Of a DNA stretch of 64,000 nt, positions 23,341-34,937 are shown piece after piece; within the stretch, counting starts at the first letter, position 1; each line of letters opens with the position of its first letter. The notes below the pieces were generated by a model. It had not been told where the DNA came from and did not search any database. It saw nothing but the letters and a program-made list of their open reading frames with translations. The stretch spans positions 3,268,024 through 3,332,023 of the forward strand of contig JAJEKV010000017.1 in assembly GCA_021234155.1 (NCBI GenBank), given 5' to 3'. Source of the stretch: Isoetes taiwanensis. Taxonomy: Eukaryota > Streptophyta > Lycopodiopsida > Isoetales > Isoetaceae. The position numbers were made by a program, and so were the translations under genes.

Positions 23341-23830
23341 AATAGCATTATAATTATTTGAATGTGTGAGAGCCTCTACTTTCATTCTAAACTATGTGCT
23401 AAGAATTATAATATATATTTATGAAAAATTTTAAACTGAAAGCTTTGTGTCTACAACAATGCTTAATTAGAACAACTCTTTCTTGCTCCATGATTTCACA
23501 CTCTTTGTCTTTTATATGTTTGATTTTAGTAGTACTTATATTAAGCGTGCAAAAAGAAAAAATATATTTCCTTCTATTTTCAACAATAAATACTTATTGA
23601 GTTTTCAAAACTTATGTTTCTCTCCTTAAAACAAGCATTTTTTTTTTGCCCTCTTTTAAAAATGAAAAAGCTTCAAAAATGTTACTTTTTTAGGGATATT
23701 CCGAACGCTAAGTGCTCAACAATCTATTTTGCTCCCTATTTTGTCTGTTTTTTTTCAAGTTTTCAATTTTTATAAAGGAATCTTTCAAACGCACTTCTTA
23801 AATAAGTGCGTTTCATTTTAAATCTTGTTT
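23341..23830. other. AT-rich right end of the inserted block, with a hairpin
   Basis: This is the 3' flank of the methyltransferase gene and is rich in A/T runs. Close to the junction with the satellite is a clean stem-loop, AAACGCACTT (23787-23796), a 7-base loop, then AAGTGCGTTT (23804-23813). It may be the element's terminal hairpin or a transcription end signal; neither is shown. Confidence 0.5.
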
Positions 23831-25890
23831 AACACGTCATTTCTTCGTCGTGCCCCTATGTAGAAAAGGGAAAATTTAGGACTTGGCACATCCGTATGGT
23901 AGATGTTCATTTTTTCTTTTGAGAGAAGTTTCATGGGACATGAGCTACAATTTGAATGGTGGGATTAGCAGATGAAGTTGTTTTGGTGCCCCAATACTTA
24001 AACCCTACTAATGTGTAGGGTTTAAGTTCTGGCAGCGTTCCTTGCCTCTAAAGTGGTCGAGAGTTTGCATGCATAACCTCTAAAGTCAATTGAATGTTTT
24101 TGACTCAGTCACATAGTCAAAACCGCATTCCAAACTTGCTAGAGTGGTCGAACTGGAGGAACATGCCATTTCTTCATTGTGCCCCTACATGGAAAAGGGG
24201 GGAATTCGGAGCTTGGCACACCCGTGCAACGGATGTCCATCTTTAATTATCGGAGATGTTTCTTGGGACATGAACTTCCATTTCATTGGTGGGATTAGCA
24301 AATTGCGCGATTTTGATGCTTTGATATTTAAACCCTACTAAATCTATAGGGTTTAGGTTTTGGCAGCCTTTTTTTTCCTCTGAAATGGTCGAGAGCTTAC
24401 GTGCAGAGTTTCTTCAAGGGTCCGAAGAGAGACCTGAAGCGAGAGAAGAAAGAACCCCTTCCTAGGCACTGGTTCCAAACTTGTGTCGTTGCAATGGCTT
24501 GTAACAAGCTAGACATTATGCGACCAGGCATGTTAGAAGGAATGAAGGAAGGAAGTATATTTTAACGTCCACGGAGGCCAAATAACATCGATAAGCATTT
24601 TCAGCCCATCGCCATCTGGGGGGCTCGAACCTCTGACCACAAGGTTAAGAGCCTTGTGCTCTACCAACTAAGAGGCACGACATGACAATTTGGATCCATG
24701 CTTGCATCCAGACGGCCAGAGTAGTCCTTGAACACATGTTTAGGGAGTAGACAATCAATCAAATGCCTGGCTTGCCTGGTACATGCTATGTTTAGATTAG
24801 CACACTGGACAAGGAGTGCATTGCATGAGAGGTCCACTAGTTGCTCATATTGAGTAGAGATTAGCTCCATTGATCATGGAAGTTGGTGCCTAGAGTAACT
24901 TGGATGCGTTGAACTCGTGTTCGAAGTCGAAATAGTATTCCGATCTCGATAGAGTGGCTGAAGTTGGGAACCACGTCATTTCCTCATCGTGCCCCTATGT
25001 CGAAAAGGGGCAAATTTGGGGCTTGGAACATACGTGTGATAGATGTTCATTTTTTATTTTAGGAGAGGTTTCATGGGAGAAGTAACATTTGAATGGTGGA
25101 ATTAGCAGATGAAGTTGTTTTGGTGCCCGGATACTAAAACCCTGCGAACATGTAGAGTTTAGGTTTTGGCAGCCTTCCCTGCCTCTAAAGTGGTCGAAAG
25201 TTTGCATGCATAGTTTTTAAAGTGAATTGGATGTTTTTGACTCATGCACAGAGTCAAAACCGCATTCCGAGCTTGGTAGAGTGGCCGAACTGGAGGAACA
25301 CATCATTTCTTCTCCGTGCCCCTATGTAGAAAAGGGAAAATTTGGGATTTGACACATCTGTATGGTAGATGTTCATTTTTTTCTTTTGAGAGACCTTTCA
25401 TGGGACATGAGCTACCATTTGGACGGTGGAATTAACAGATGAAGTTGTTTTGGTGCCCCAATACTTAAACCTACTAATGTGTAGGGTTTATGTTTTGGCA
25501 ACCTTCCTTGCCTCTAAAGTGGTCGAGAGTTTGCATGCATAGTCCCTAAAGTCAATTGAATGTTTCTTACTCAGTCACAGAGTCAAAACCGCATTCCAAA
25601 CTTGCTAGAGTGGTCGAACTGGGGGAACATACCATTTCTTCATTGTGCCCCTACGTGGGAAAGGGGGGAATCCAGAGGTTGGCACACCCGTGCAGTGGAT
25701 GTCCATCTTTAATTCTCGAAGATGTTTCCTGGGACATGAACTTCCATTTCATCGGTGGGATTAGCAAATTGCGTGGTTTTGATGCTGTGATATTTAAACT
25801 CTACTAAATTTATAGGGTTTAGGTTTTGACAACATTTTTGCCTCTGAAATGGTCGAGAGCTTACATGCAGAGTTTCTTCAAGGATCCGAA
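23831..25890 (+). repeat. Complex satellite array, right half
   Basis: Same units and orientation as 8810-12417. The TTAAACCCTACTAA..TAGGGTTTA signature recurs near 24000, 24331, 25137, 25467 and 25797. The array ends in the middle of an AAGAGAG block near 25890. One unit carries a SINE insertion (24541-24675). Confidence 0.85.
24541..24675 (-). mobile_element. tRNA-Lys(CUU)-derived SINE
   Basis: Read on the minus strand, the head is a tRNA-Lys relative: TTAGTTGGTAGAGCACAAGG, the anticodon loop CTCTTAA (CUU), and the B box GGTTCGAGCCC. The first ten or so tRNA bases are missing. The tail reads TTGGCCTCCGTGGACGTTAA, then AATATACTTCCTTCCTTC. That tail is shared with the 3' ends of the LINEs at 27.1 and 54.8 kb. 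The matching satellite unit near 11850 lacks the insert (CTAGAAGGCACAACATGAC), giving the empty site. Confidence 0.88.
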
Positions 25891-26480
25891 GAGAGCCCAT
25901 TTGAAGTGTCTATTTTTGCTAGGGCTCCCCTATGTACTGGATGATCCATTGGTAAAAATCTTTCATGGATCCTCGTATATATGTTTCTTCAATGAACCAG
26001 AGTATCTTGATGTGATTTGGTCACCACAACATATGCAAGCATATTGACCTTTAGTTTGTAGACCTATAGGTGTAAAAACAATTTGTATTATCGATGCAAT
26101 TTTCATATAAAAAATGCCCTCAAAATAAATAAAAACAACAAGAAGATACCGTTACGTATGCTAAGACCAGGATAGTCATGCATTGTCTACATTAATATAG
26201 CTTTCAGTGCAAATCTTTGCTCTCTAGATATTCTCTTAGAGATATCTACCATGGGAACACCACTCCATAGAGTTTTCAAGTCGTCAATTAAGGGTGATAT
26301 CAAAATTTTCAGGTTGTGAAGGGCCTGCAATATCAAGACTCAACATGATTAAAGACTCCCACTACACTTTATATAAAAAAAAAAGTATTCCTAATAGGAC
26401 TGAATTGTACAAACCTGGAATTATCATGCTCAAGATGATATGACCCCGCTTGATGGACTCATATGGAGGGATGTTGTAGT
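25891..26480. other. No recognisable gene
   Basis: AT-rich transition between the satellite and the CACTA fragment, possibly non-coding CACTA sequence. No family recognised. Confidence 0.4.
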
Positions 26481-26957
26481 TTACAAGCATGACTGGCCAT
26501 GTGGACCACGAGGCTGTCCGTTGCAAAAAAAAAGATTGAAACCATCTGTTGTGAGACCAAAGTGAATATTTCTTGGTTCATTTTGAAATTCGGGCCATCT
26601 GCTATTTATAAATCTCCATGCCTCTGAATCAGCGGGAATGCGCATAACTCCATCAGAACTACATTTATTTACATGCCAACCCATCAAGGCAGCAATCTCC
26701 TTTGTCCTAAACATATGTTTAAGTCTAGGAATTATAGGAAAATACCGCAATATCTTGCATGGAATGGTCGAGCCTTGGACATCTTTACGGTACCTCGACT
26801 CGTTACGTTTAGGACAATAAACCATATCCTTGGTGTCCTTATAATATAAGGTACACTCATTTGGACATACATGGATATTCTCATACTCAAAACCAAGCGC
26901 CTTTATGAGCTTACGTGCTTCAGAACGACTAGAAGGAACCTTGTTTTCAGGAGGCAA
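26481..26957 (-). pseudogene. CACTA (En/Spm) TNP2 transposase fragment
   Basis: The 158-residue frame carries TNP2-family hallmarks in order: HVCPNECTLYYKD, CPKRNESRYRKD, IPCKILRYFPIIPRLKHMFR, MGWHVNK, DGVMRIPADSEAW, WPEFQNEPRNIHFGLTTDGF. These match the N-terminal zinc-binding and early catalytic part of plant CACTA transposases. The rest of the transposase and any terminus are absent nearby; a LINE 3' end begins at about 27122. The encoded fragment cannot be an active transposase. Confidence 0.88.
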
Positions 26958-27322
26958 TATTTTACAAATAAGTCTGCATACACAAATATATGATGATTAA
27001 GCCAACAAAGATAAACAATAAATTTTCATATGTTCGAGAATTAAGAGTTAGTAAGGGAAGGAAGAATCTTAATATTGCATCGACTGCAACATTTGATATC
27101 TTATATTGCCCTTGCAAGTTGAGTAAGGAAGGAAGTATATTTTAACGTCCACGAAGGCCAACTGGCCTATGAGACGGTGATTACAATATAGCGGAAAGTT
27201 TCCAAACACAAAAGAAAACCACAGAAACCTTGTACAATGTGTCTCTACCACTGGGATGAAAAAACCCCCCATGTGGGAGGAAAAACCCTTGTAGTAGGCG
27301 TTGAGAGGCCCTATCTGGGCGC

Positions 27323-29600
27323 TCAAATTCCCTGTGCTGTGAAGGACTCCCTGAAGGTGGAGACTTGCAAAATGTAGGACGCGAGACGTGCAACCATTGG
27401 CGAAGCCAGCAGTTGATGAATTGCTATCTCAGAGCATCTGAGATCGGCGTGAGCTGCTCGGATGTGTGCATATGTTTGGGCATTCTCAGAGAGCATGGTG
27501 TTCATCTTCTACTATCCGCATGTGACAAAGACCGCATAATCTCTCTCATCTTTGGGGATTCCCTACCCTCCATTTGTACCCCCAAATGTCTCAATTTCGA
27601 GATGGTGGGACCACCCGTCCCTTATTGCAGCTATAGCTCTCCATTTCTTGGTAGAGATTTGTGCCTTCAAATACTGGTGGGGCCATGTTCAAGCTGACAT
27701 TAACATGCGTGTGGTAGTGCTCTGTTTTGGGCTTTGCAAGAGGGCGATCCCACGAGAGGCAAAGAAAGCGCCATTGAAATCGCTCCCCGCTCCGCGTATC
27801 CGACATATCCATAATGTGTTGATAGTCTATGGACCATCTTGCGAACCATCCCTACAATGCTCCCGCCACACTCTCTTCTTAGGACGCTGTGGCCCTTGTG
27901 CCAATAATGTGAGCCGGGGAGGAAGACGCGTTGTGTATCCATTCTCATCAACCTTATGGAAATATGCAAGGTGCTGCGCAAGATAGCGTAATGCCGCAGG
28001 GCCAAAAGCCGCCTCATACAAAGAAAAAAATCGGATAAGGCACCGTGTCCTTGACGCCTAGGGTCAGATGTCGAAAAGCCTTCTATACCCTCTCTAGCTT
28101 ATCCCAAGTACCCTTGCTAACCGGGCCCCCCCTACCTCTACCCCATACAAAGAATACGGGTTCCACGAAGTGCTCGTAATGTGTGCTTTTTTATGCATGC
28201 CCAATCGCAGAGATCTATTCTGTAACAGCTATTCTGCATTGCATACATGGCTTTCCATCCCGCGCTGACCCTTCTTTCTACATAGTCATCCCATAGCATG
28301 TTAGCAGAGAAATCGATTCCCAGATACTTAAAGGTCCTTACAACTTCCATCCTTTGTCCTATGTAATAGAAGTCTGGGATATCATGCTGCACAGACAGGA
28401 TTGGCAACAACTTGGTTTTCTGCTGGTTGACTGTCATTCTTGCTATGTCACAGAATTGACTGAGAGCATCCAAATGTTCCTGTATACTCCTAGCTGTATG
28501 GGACAATAAGCCCAGATCGTTTGCATAGAGCAACTGTTCTACTGTATATGCCTCTGGCAACTGTGGGCCACCACCTCCATGTTCTTGCATCCAGGTCTCC
28601 AACTTGTCAATGTAGAGTCCAAAAAGCATTGGAGATAACGGGCATCCCTGTTTAACACCTATGGTGCTGTTCACCCGGTGGTCTGACGCAGGCAAAGTGG
28701 CATATATTCTGTCATAGAGCCGGTAGATGGCATTCTGCAAATCCTGTGGGACATGTAGCTCCTGCAAGCGTTGCCACAACAGGTCCCGAGGGGCCGTATC
28801 ATATGCCGTCTTAAAATCCACGAAACATCAATACAAGTCACGTCGTGCATTGCGACTAGCTTTCATAAGGATTTTGAGAGTAAAAATATGATCACTCGTG
28901 GAGTGGGCAGGGTGGAAACCTGCCTGGCCAACTGCATGTACCCCAGTTTCCTCCGCCCATTGTGTTAACTTCTTCTCCAGCACACCTGCTAGAAGTTTTG
29001 CAAGTAACGGGCTCACCATGATCATATGGTAGTTGGTGGAGTCATCCCTGCTTCCCGTCTTATGAATAGCGGTGACCTTCCTAACCATCCATTCCTGCGG
29101 GAGGCCCTCTCTGATGGCCTGATTGATTATCCCTGTCAAAGGCCCGAGCAAAGCTGGCTCACCCCATTTCAACAGCTCGGCCTGAAGTCCCTGCAAGTCC
29201 TTTGCTTTACCATTAGCAAGATGCCTAAGACGTTGGTGGATGTCCTCCTCTGAAAGCTGTAGTGTTTCTCCTAGCTGGTCTGGTATGTCAGCGATTGCTC
29301 CTAGGGGGTCATACAACTCCTCCAACCGCTGTCTCCACTGGTCTAAGGTAATATTGCCAGGTGGTTGATGCCTCTTATACAGCACTCTACGCCAAAAGGC
29401 TTTTGGCTCAGTCATAAACATGCGTTGCTGATTTTCTGCAATGTAGCGATGCTTTTTGGATTTCAATAATGCCTTATAGTCCCTAATGGCCTGTTGCCGG
29501 AGCTGTGGATCTAAGATGGTGCGTAGCTGACTCTTTAGAGCCTTACATTCAGCGTCAAACTAGGGGTTTTGAGGGAATTGCGCAGTGTCCCTTCGCGGAG
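27323..29600 (-). pseudogene. LINE A reverse transcriptase and C-terminal region
   Basis: From 29466 the frame reads LRHLANGKAKDLQGLQAELL, LPQEWMVRKVTAIHKTGSRD, VHAVGQAGFHPAHSTSDHIF, then from 28821 DFKTAYDTAPRDLLWQRLQE, VKQGCPLSPMLFGLYID, and LLYANDLGLL. The catalytic box is YAND instead of YADD, losing one of the two metal-binding aspartates. An in-frame stop separates 28828 from 28821. Further down, AQHLAYFHKVDENG and HQLLASPMVA match LINE B. Confidence 0.85.
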
Positions 29601-29654
29601 GCTTTCTTACTGCAAAGCATTCACTGGCTGATGCGAGTAAGGCCTTCACCAACC

Positions 29655-30012
29655 TGTTAGTTTTGAGTTCTTGGCATGCACCCTGCAGCAGCAGTCTATG
29701 ACTGCCGGATGCTACAGAGCTGCCATGCTCATGATCACAAAACAAGAACAAGACAAAACAAATATGTACAAAGAATGAAGGGAACGTGGCCAAATGAGGC
29801 TCTCCAAATATGAGATCAAACCTGAGTACATCTGAAGAGGCTCCGGTCTAATATAGTGTAGACCGCAAATCTGAGCCGTACATCTAACTAAATCTAATCC
29901 CTACACTTATGTTAACCTAATCATGCCAAGTGTCAGTCTGCCACCACTGACACCTAACATGTGCATGCACCTAACATGTGCATGCACAATGTTAACCACT
30001 AGGTGGTTAACA
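29655..30012 (-). repeat. LTR (3' LTR in element orientation)
   Basis: 358 bp, matching 32327-32684. It holds an internal duplicate CACCTAACATGTGCATG near the end. Confidence 0.92.
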
Positions 30013-30249
30013 CTGCCTCCCCCTAAAAGTTTTTTAGCACAAAAACATGTACAGACTTTTATAAGATAAGTCCGACAATTACAATATGGTGCCAAAAAAA
30101 TTTTAGGGGCGAAAATGATGGTAATGGTTGGGTTGTGTCGCCGTAAAAGATCTTCATGAATGTGTCGATGACATATAAGATCCGAAAGAATGTCGATGCA
30201 GAACGTGGATCATAGGAACTGGGGCAAGAAAAATATGAAGACTATCCCC

Positions 30250-30630
30250 TTATATCATGGGGAAGTCCATTTGAACAAACAATGCCCAAACGTGGCCCAT
30301 GGGTCAGCAGCGTGACCATGGGAAATAAAAAGCATGAAGAGCGTGGCAAAGCGTGGGTCTTAAAAAATAGAGCGTGGGTTTTGTGAGGACAAGAATTACA
30401 GAGCGTGGCCTTTGCGTGGTCAATCTGCGTGGTCAATCGAGGGCAAAAAGACAGAGCGTGGGTTGTGAGCGTGGCTTTTTTATTAGCGTGGGCGTGGGCG
30501 GTTATCAGCCAACAAAAATATTATGCCCGTGGCATGGAGCGTGACCCGTGGGTACAACAACCAGGGGAGAATGCGTATGCGTGTGGCCCTGTGAGCGTGA
30601 AAAAAAGTGGCCCACGGCGTGACCCGTGAT
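30250..30630. repeat. GCGTGG-rich simple-repeat patch inside the LTR element
   Basis: The hexamer-like AGCGTGG/GCGTGGG recurs many times with irregular spacing. It may be packaging or leader-like sequence, or degenerate low-complexity DNA; function unknown. Confidence 0.6.
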
Positions 30631-32326
30631 CAGCCTGCACAAATATAGCGTGAGGTGTGAGCCCTAAGAAATCATCCTCCGTTGACAGCTATGGCGGTGC
30701 TGCTCCATCCTTTTATGATGTGTTGGCGAGTTGGTTTTAGGCTGCCGCTGCCACAGAGGTTTTGCGCTGATGGGAACAAGAGGGTTTGACAAAGCAATGT
30801 GCCTGAAGCTCGGAACTGCGGAATTTAAACTACGAAATTTGCTGCAAGTTCATTTGATGGTCGGATATATCTTGAATAGATAATAGCATTGGATGGGATG
30901 CAGCTAGAAGAGATAATAGCATCTGTGCTTCTCTGGGGTGTTGTGCAGGGGCTTGCAGGATTGAGATCTGCCTGTAACTGAAAAATGTGCTGTAGACTCT
31001 TCTTCTGCAAACAGTGCCGCACTCTGCTCCTGCTTAGAGGGTGGGGCATTCGATTGATGCTGCAAACAAACAGGGCTCTTACTGGAGCGGTGGCAGAGAC
31101 GGTGTGCTGGAAATAGAAAGATCGAACCCAGAATAGGTGATGCCAAGGAAGGCGGCCTGATTTCCGCTGCTTAATGTAAGAGCATTTGAAATGTGCTTCA
31201 TGAACCGCGGTACCATGAGAACTCATTCATGTTTCTCTTTCGAAGAAAAACAAACTACGGTTGGATTCAAATCATAGTGAGAAAGATCAAATGGAATCAC
31301 CGAAATCACTCCATTTGAATTTATTAAAAAAACTTCTATTTCTTATAATTGGAATTTATTGAATCTTTGATATATCTAGGGATTATTTGCTTTGAAGCAA
31401 GTCCTCCCTGGAAAGATGAGCTGCTGAAACAGTGATGATGCCCAGACTGTGCCCCACAAAGATTTTCGAGTCAACTGATAAAAATATTTTCTTCTTTTAC
31501 AGACTAAAGAGCCTGGAGAAATCCGACTGGAGGCGTGCTTGCTTGAAGACGGCTTGAAGACAGATAGTTGTTGCAGCCTGTATGTGCTTGAACAGATGGA
31601 TGGGGGCGAGCCAAAGTGCTGGCCCTCTTGAAAAAATTGAAGAAGTGAGACAAATTTGAGCCCGAATACTTGAAAAAAAACTTTTCCATCACAGCTTGTG
31701 TTGTAAAAACAGAGCTTTGTCCACCATGAATAACAGGATTCTGCCAAAACGAGTTTTGCTACCGGAAAATATACCAATAAAGAACACAGATCTGTCCTAA
31801 AGATGAAGTTCTGGAAAGAACTCTGAGAAAACAGAGCTCAACTCGCCCAAAAATGATGCGAAAAGACAAGAAGAGCCGTTGGGCCTCTTCCCATCTTGCC
31901 GAGATTCAGAAAAACATGAAGAAGAAGAGTACTCTTTGCTGTGCAGAAACAGAGGGCACAATTTTGCCATAATAGAAGATAATAAAACGAATCAATGGGT
32001 TTTTCTGATAAGCTTTTTTTGCAAAAAGAGGAGTGCTGTCACCACTCCAGAAATCCTTGACTGTAAAACTGTGCTTGCTGCACCATGAAAAACAGAGGTA
32101 AGAAAACTCTTCCATAGCTAGACTAATTGCAAACGAAAGGATTTGACAAAGGGGCCTCCAGCCGGACCATTTCAACAACTGGTTGGGCCAAATAAGGGAA
32201 TTGAAAGGGTTAAGAATAATATACAAGGAGTATTCAAGAACTCATCATGATGAGAGCAGCAAGGACAACAGCAAAACATCAAGGCTGAAAAAATGATCAC
32301 GAGCGAACCCGGCATAACGGCGTCAG

Positions 32327-32684
32327 TGTTAGTTTTGAGTTCTTGGCATGCACCCTGCAGCAGCAGTCTATGACTGCCGGATGCTACAGAGCTGCCATGC
32401 TCATGATCACAAAACAAGAACAAGACAAAACAAATATGTACAAAGAATGAAGGGAACGTGGCCAAATGAGGCTCTCCAAATATGAGATCAAACCTGAGTA
32501 CATCTGAAGAGGCTCCGGTCTAATATAGTGTAGACCGCAAATCTGAGCCGTACATCTAACTAAATCTAATCCCTACACTTATGTTAACCTAATCATGCCA
32601 AGTGTCAGTCTGCCACCACTGACACCTAACATGTGCATGCACCTAACATGTGCATGCACAATGTTAACCACTAGGTGGTTAACA
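32327..32684 (-). repeat. LTR (5' LTR in element orientation)
   Basis: 358 bp, apparently identical to 29655-30012, next to the tRNA-Asp-like primer site. Confidence 0.92.
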
Positions 32685-32689
32685 CAACC

Positions 32690-33620
32690 ATTCACACTTA
32701 TCATGCAATGTATAGAGGGCATCAATCCCTGTAGCTCACGTTCAAGTGCCACCTCATATCCTGCTTGCTTCCGATAGTTCGGGGTGTATCCCAAACCCCG
32801 AGGGCGCCTGTCCTGTGGCTACGCCACTGAGTGCCTCCAATCCAAAATGACATAAAGTGGATAGTGGTCTGACAAAGTCTCTTCACCCCTTGTTCCTGTG
32901 TCTGTCGCAAAATCTCTAATGATATCAAGTTCTGGCACTGGAGCCGTCGCTTCTGCAAGTGAAGCCCCCTGATCGCGGCCATTGGAGCATACCATTGCAG
33001 ATCACCATGTCAAAGATATGACATAGCTGGACCAACTCTCTTCCAAAGGCTCCGGAGACTGTATTCTGGGAGCGTCTTGCATGCTGGGATGCCTCCGTTT
33101 CTAGCCAAAGTGGGTTGAGTCGCATTTCCCCCGAAGGTGACCGACCGCCAATCGTGGCCGCACGCATTGAAATCTCCCAATAAAAACACATGACCCTCCT
33201 GGCGTTACTGCTCTATGTCATCATACAGTTCCCTATAGGGCATATGCACATCTATGTCTGCCTGATGAACCCTATAGAACTTAGAAGTTTCATGGGGTAT
33301 ATAACATCCTCGCGAGCAAACAAGGCGATGGTGAGGCTGCAGCACTCGTATCCACAGGTAGCGGTTGAGTCTATCAGCCTTGTGGAGCGAGACTGTGGAT
33401 GCTGTAGCATCTTTGAAGTAGCAGGCGACCCTTCCATACCCTCGCTTGCCATGGCGCTCATTGGCCAGTGAGAAATGATGGTACCCTGGGATGTCCGGTA
33501 ACAGATGGCCACTATATTCCCATGTCTCTTGCAAGAAGATGATGTCCATGCCTCTAGCAATTTCAGCAATGCCCTCGCCGCGCTTCCAGGGAAATCCCCT
33601 ACAGTTCCACGATACAATTC
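32690..33620 (-). pseudogene. LINE A endonuclease region, frame-broken
   Basis: The minus-strand frame from 33549 reads MDIIFLQETWEYSGHLLPDI, PGYHHFSLANERHGKRGYG and VACYFKD. A second frame from 33191 reads VFLLGDFN-like FYWEISMRAATIGGRSPSGE and HIFDMVICNGMLQWPRSGGFT. LQETW and the GDFN-like segment are typical of the AP-endonuclease-like domain of LINEs. Frames must be changed to join them. The region directly abuts the right LTR and continues across it. Confidence 0.75.
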
Positions 33621-34406
33621 GAAGGCACTCTTCCTATGCCGCCTCGTGGTGACTCGCCTCTATCCCAAATTCCCCATGGAGGCTGCAGGAGTTGGGCCAC
33701 TGGCAGGTGTCGGGGCTCTCATGTCCGGCTCTGCTACTGTGGGTGGTGCCCGGGTATTTGGTCCTGGCTGCTGTGTGTGATCCACCATTCTGAAGGTAGG
33801 GGATCCAGAAGTGCTTGGTCCCCTGGTCGCCGCTTTTATCACTGTTGGTCATGGAGGCACAAATACCTTCATCTTGCCATTCACCGTGCCCGCATCCCCC
33901 CCCCTCGCCGGACTGCCTAATCTTTGCGAACTCCTCCCCCGCCTCTCTTCTTGTTGAGCCGGGTTAGATCCATGTCTAAGTACACCGATGTCCCCTTCAA
34001 GCGACTAGCGCGCTGCAGCATCAACATCTTCGATGCCTGAGCAGTGTGAGTTTAACTAGTCGGGGTCTCATGCTTGGCCCTCCGACTCTGGTCGGGTTTC
34101 CTACTGTCAAGTGCTGCAATTGGAACCTTGCCAATACCAGGGCATGGAGCTTAGCTGGGAGATCTTCCCCTTGTTCTTCAGCAAGCCCCAACCACAATGT
34201 TCACCGACGAGATCAGCGGTCCTTCTCCCTCGCAAGGACCCGTCTAATTCCCTATGCAACCTCCTCCTCCGTATTGGGCATGGTGATGGTGCTGCCCCTG
34301 TGGTGGTACTTGTCTGTTTCATCTGCATGCGCAGATCATACATCTCCCGCTGGAACTCGGCCATCCTCTTCTCAAGGGCCGAAAGCCTGGGCGCTGTCTC
34401 TTGCTT

Positions 34407-34937
34407 TTAGGCTGTCTCTTTTCTAGGGTATCCAACCTTCCCTGCATCCCAGACATTGTAGCCTCCTGATCTGCCAATCGGCCGTTTGGGGCAACCAATC
34501 AGGTAACTGTGCCATCGCTCAATCGAGCTCATTTTGCGGTATACCACGCCCTCTGACATTTGCCGTTGGAGCTGGTCCAGACGTCGGGTTGCATCGCTCA
34601 GGGTGCGGGACATCGCTGTCAATTCACTTCTTAGCTGGGCGACAGTATCGCGTGCTTGTCTGCGCTCAAAGTCAGCCAGCCCAAAGCGGTCATCCAGTGG
34701 CCTAATGCATTCTTCCAGCGTCGAAATACGTTCTTTTTCTTTCGCCAACTGTTTCTTGAGAATAGTTGCCGGTTGGGTGTCCCTTTGCATCTCCACATCT
34801 GTTAGCTTGTCCTGAATGGCATTCAGCTTTCCCTCCAGGGCATGTATTGCCTCTGTCTGTGTGATGTACTCCGAGGGGGAGGAGCCCTCGCCATTACGTG
34901 CCCGCTTCTTTAGCGCATGCAGATTCCCCTCCATCAT
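34407..34937 (-). CDS. LINE A ORF1-like coiled-coil protein
   Basis: A 176-residue frame begins MMEGNLHALKKRARNGEGSS and is dominated by a long coiled coil (AIHALEGKLNAIQDKLTDVE, KKQLAKEKERISTLEECIRP, VAQLRSELTAMSRTLSDATR, RLDQLQRQM). Coiled-coil nucleic-acid-binding proteins sit 5' of the endonuclease in many LINEs. No RRM or zinc knuckle is clear. The frame's C-terminal end looks disrupted. Confidence 0.6.
   Translation of the reverse strand: MMEGNLHALKKRARNGEGSSPSEYITQTEAIHALEGKLNAIQDKLTDVEMQRDTQPATILKKQLAKEKERISTLEECIRPLDDRFGLADFERRQARDTVAQLRSELTAMSRTLSDATRRLDQLQRQMSEGVVYRKMSSIERWHSYLIGCPKRPIGRSGGYNVWDAGKVGYPRKETA

Larger units (their letters stand above)
12418..23830. mobile_element. 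11.4-kb foreign block inserted in the satellite (ParB-methyltransferase element)
   Basis: Satellite sequence stops after TTTTTAAAGTGAAT (about 12417). It restarts at AACACGTCATTTCTTCGTCG (about 23831) in the same orientation. Intact units such as 25200-25330 contain both flanks about 70 bp apart, so this block replaces or interrupts one unit. Inside are a minus-strand DUF7869-like gene (12.8-18.7 kb, split), a plus-strand ParB-methyltransferase gene (19.0-23.3 kb), palindrome arrays, and exon-like fragments. Base composition and coding style differ from the flanks. I could not find matching terminal inverted repeats, so the class is open: large DNA transposon, integrated viral segment, or another mobile unit. 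Confidence 0.6.
29655..32684 (-). mobile_element. Young non-autonomous LTR retrotransposon (3.03 kb)
   Basis: Two 358-bp LTRs (29655-30012 and 32327-32684) look identical base for base. Each starts TGTTAG and ends TTAACA on the plus strand. A 5-bp target duplication CAACC flanks the element (29650-29654 and 32685-32689). Orientation is minus: a purine tract AGGGGGAGGCAG (reverse strand of about 30013-30024) abuts one LTR, and TGACGCCGTTATGCCGGG (reverse strand of about 32308-32325) abuts the other. The latter resembles the tRNA-Asp primer site TGGCGCCGTTGCCGGGG. The 2.3-kb interior has no gag or pol motif, so it must rely on a partner element. Confidence 0.92.

Noticed and set aside
12418-23830. 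Helitron
   Set aside because: A hairpin lies near the right end, but there is no 5' TC / 3' CTRR pair at an A-T site and no RepHel gene.
24600-24675. Functional tRNA-Lys gene
   Set aside because: The acceptor-stem 5' half is missing and the 3' side runs into a LINE-type tail, so it is a SINE head.
29560-32465. Duplicated gene encoding MATFPSFFVHICFVLFLFCD
   Set aside because: Both copies are the reverse strand of the LTRs of the nested retrotransposon.
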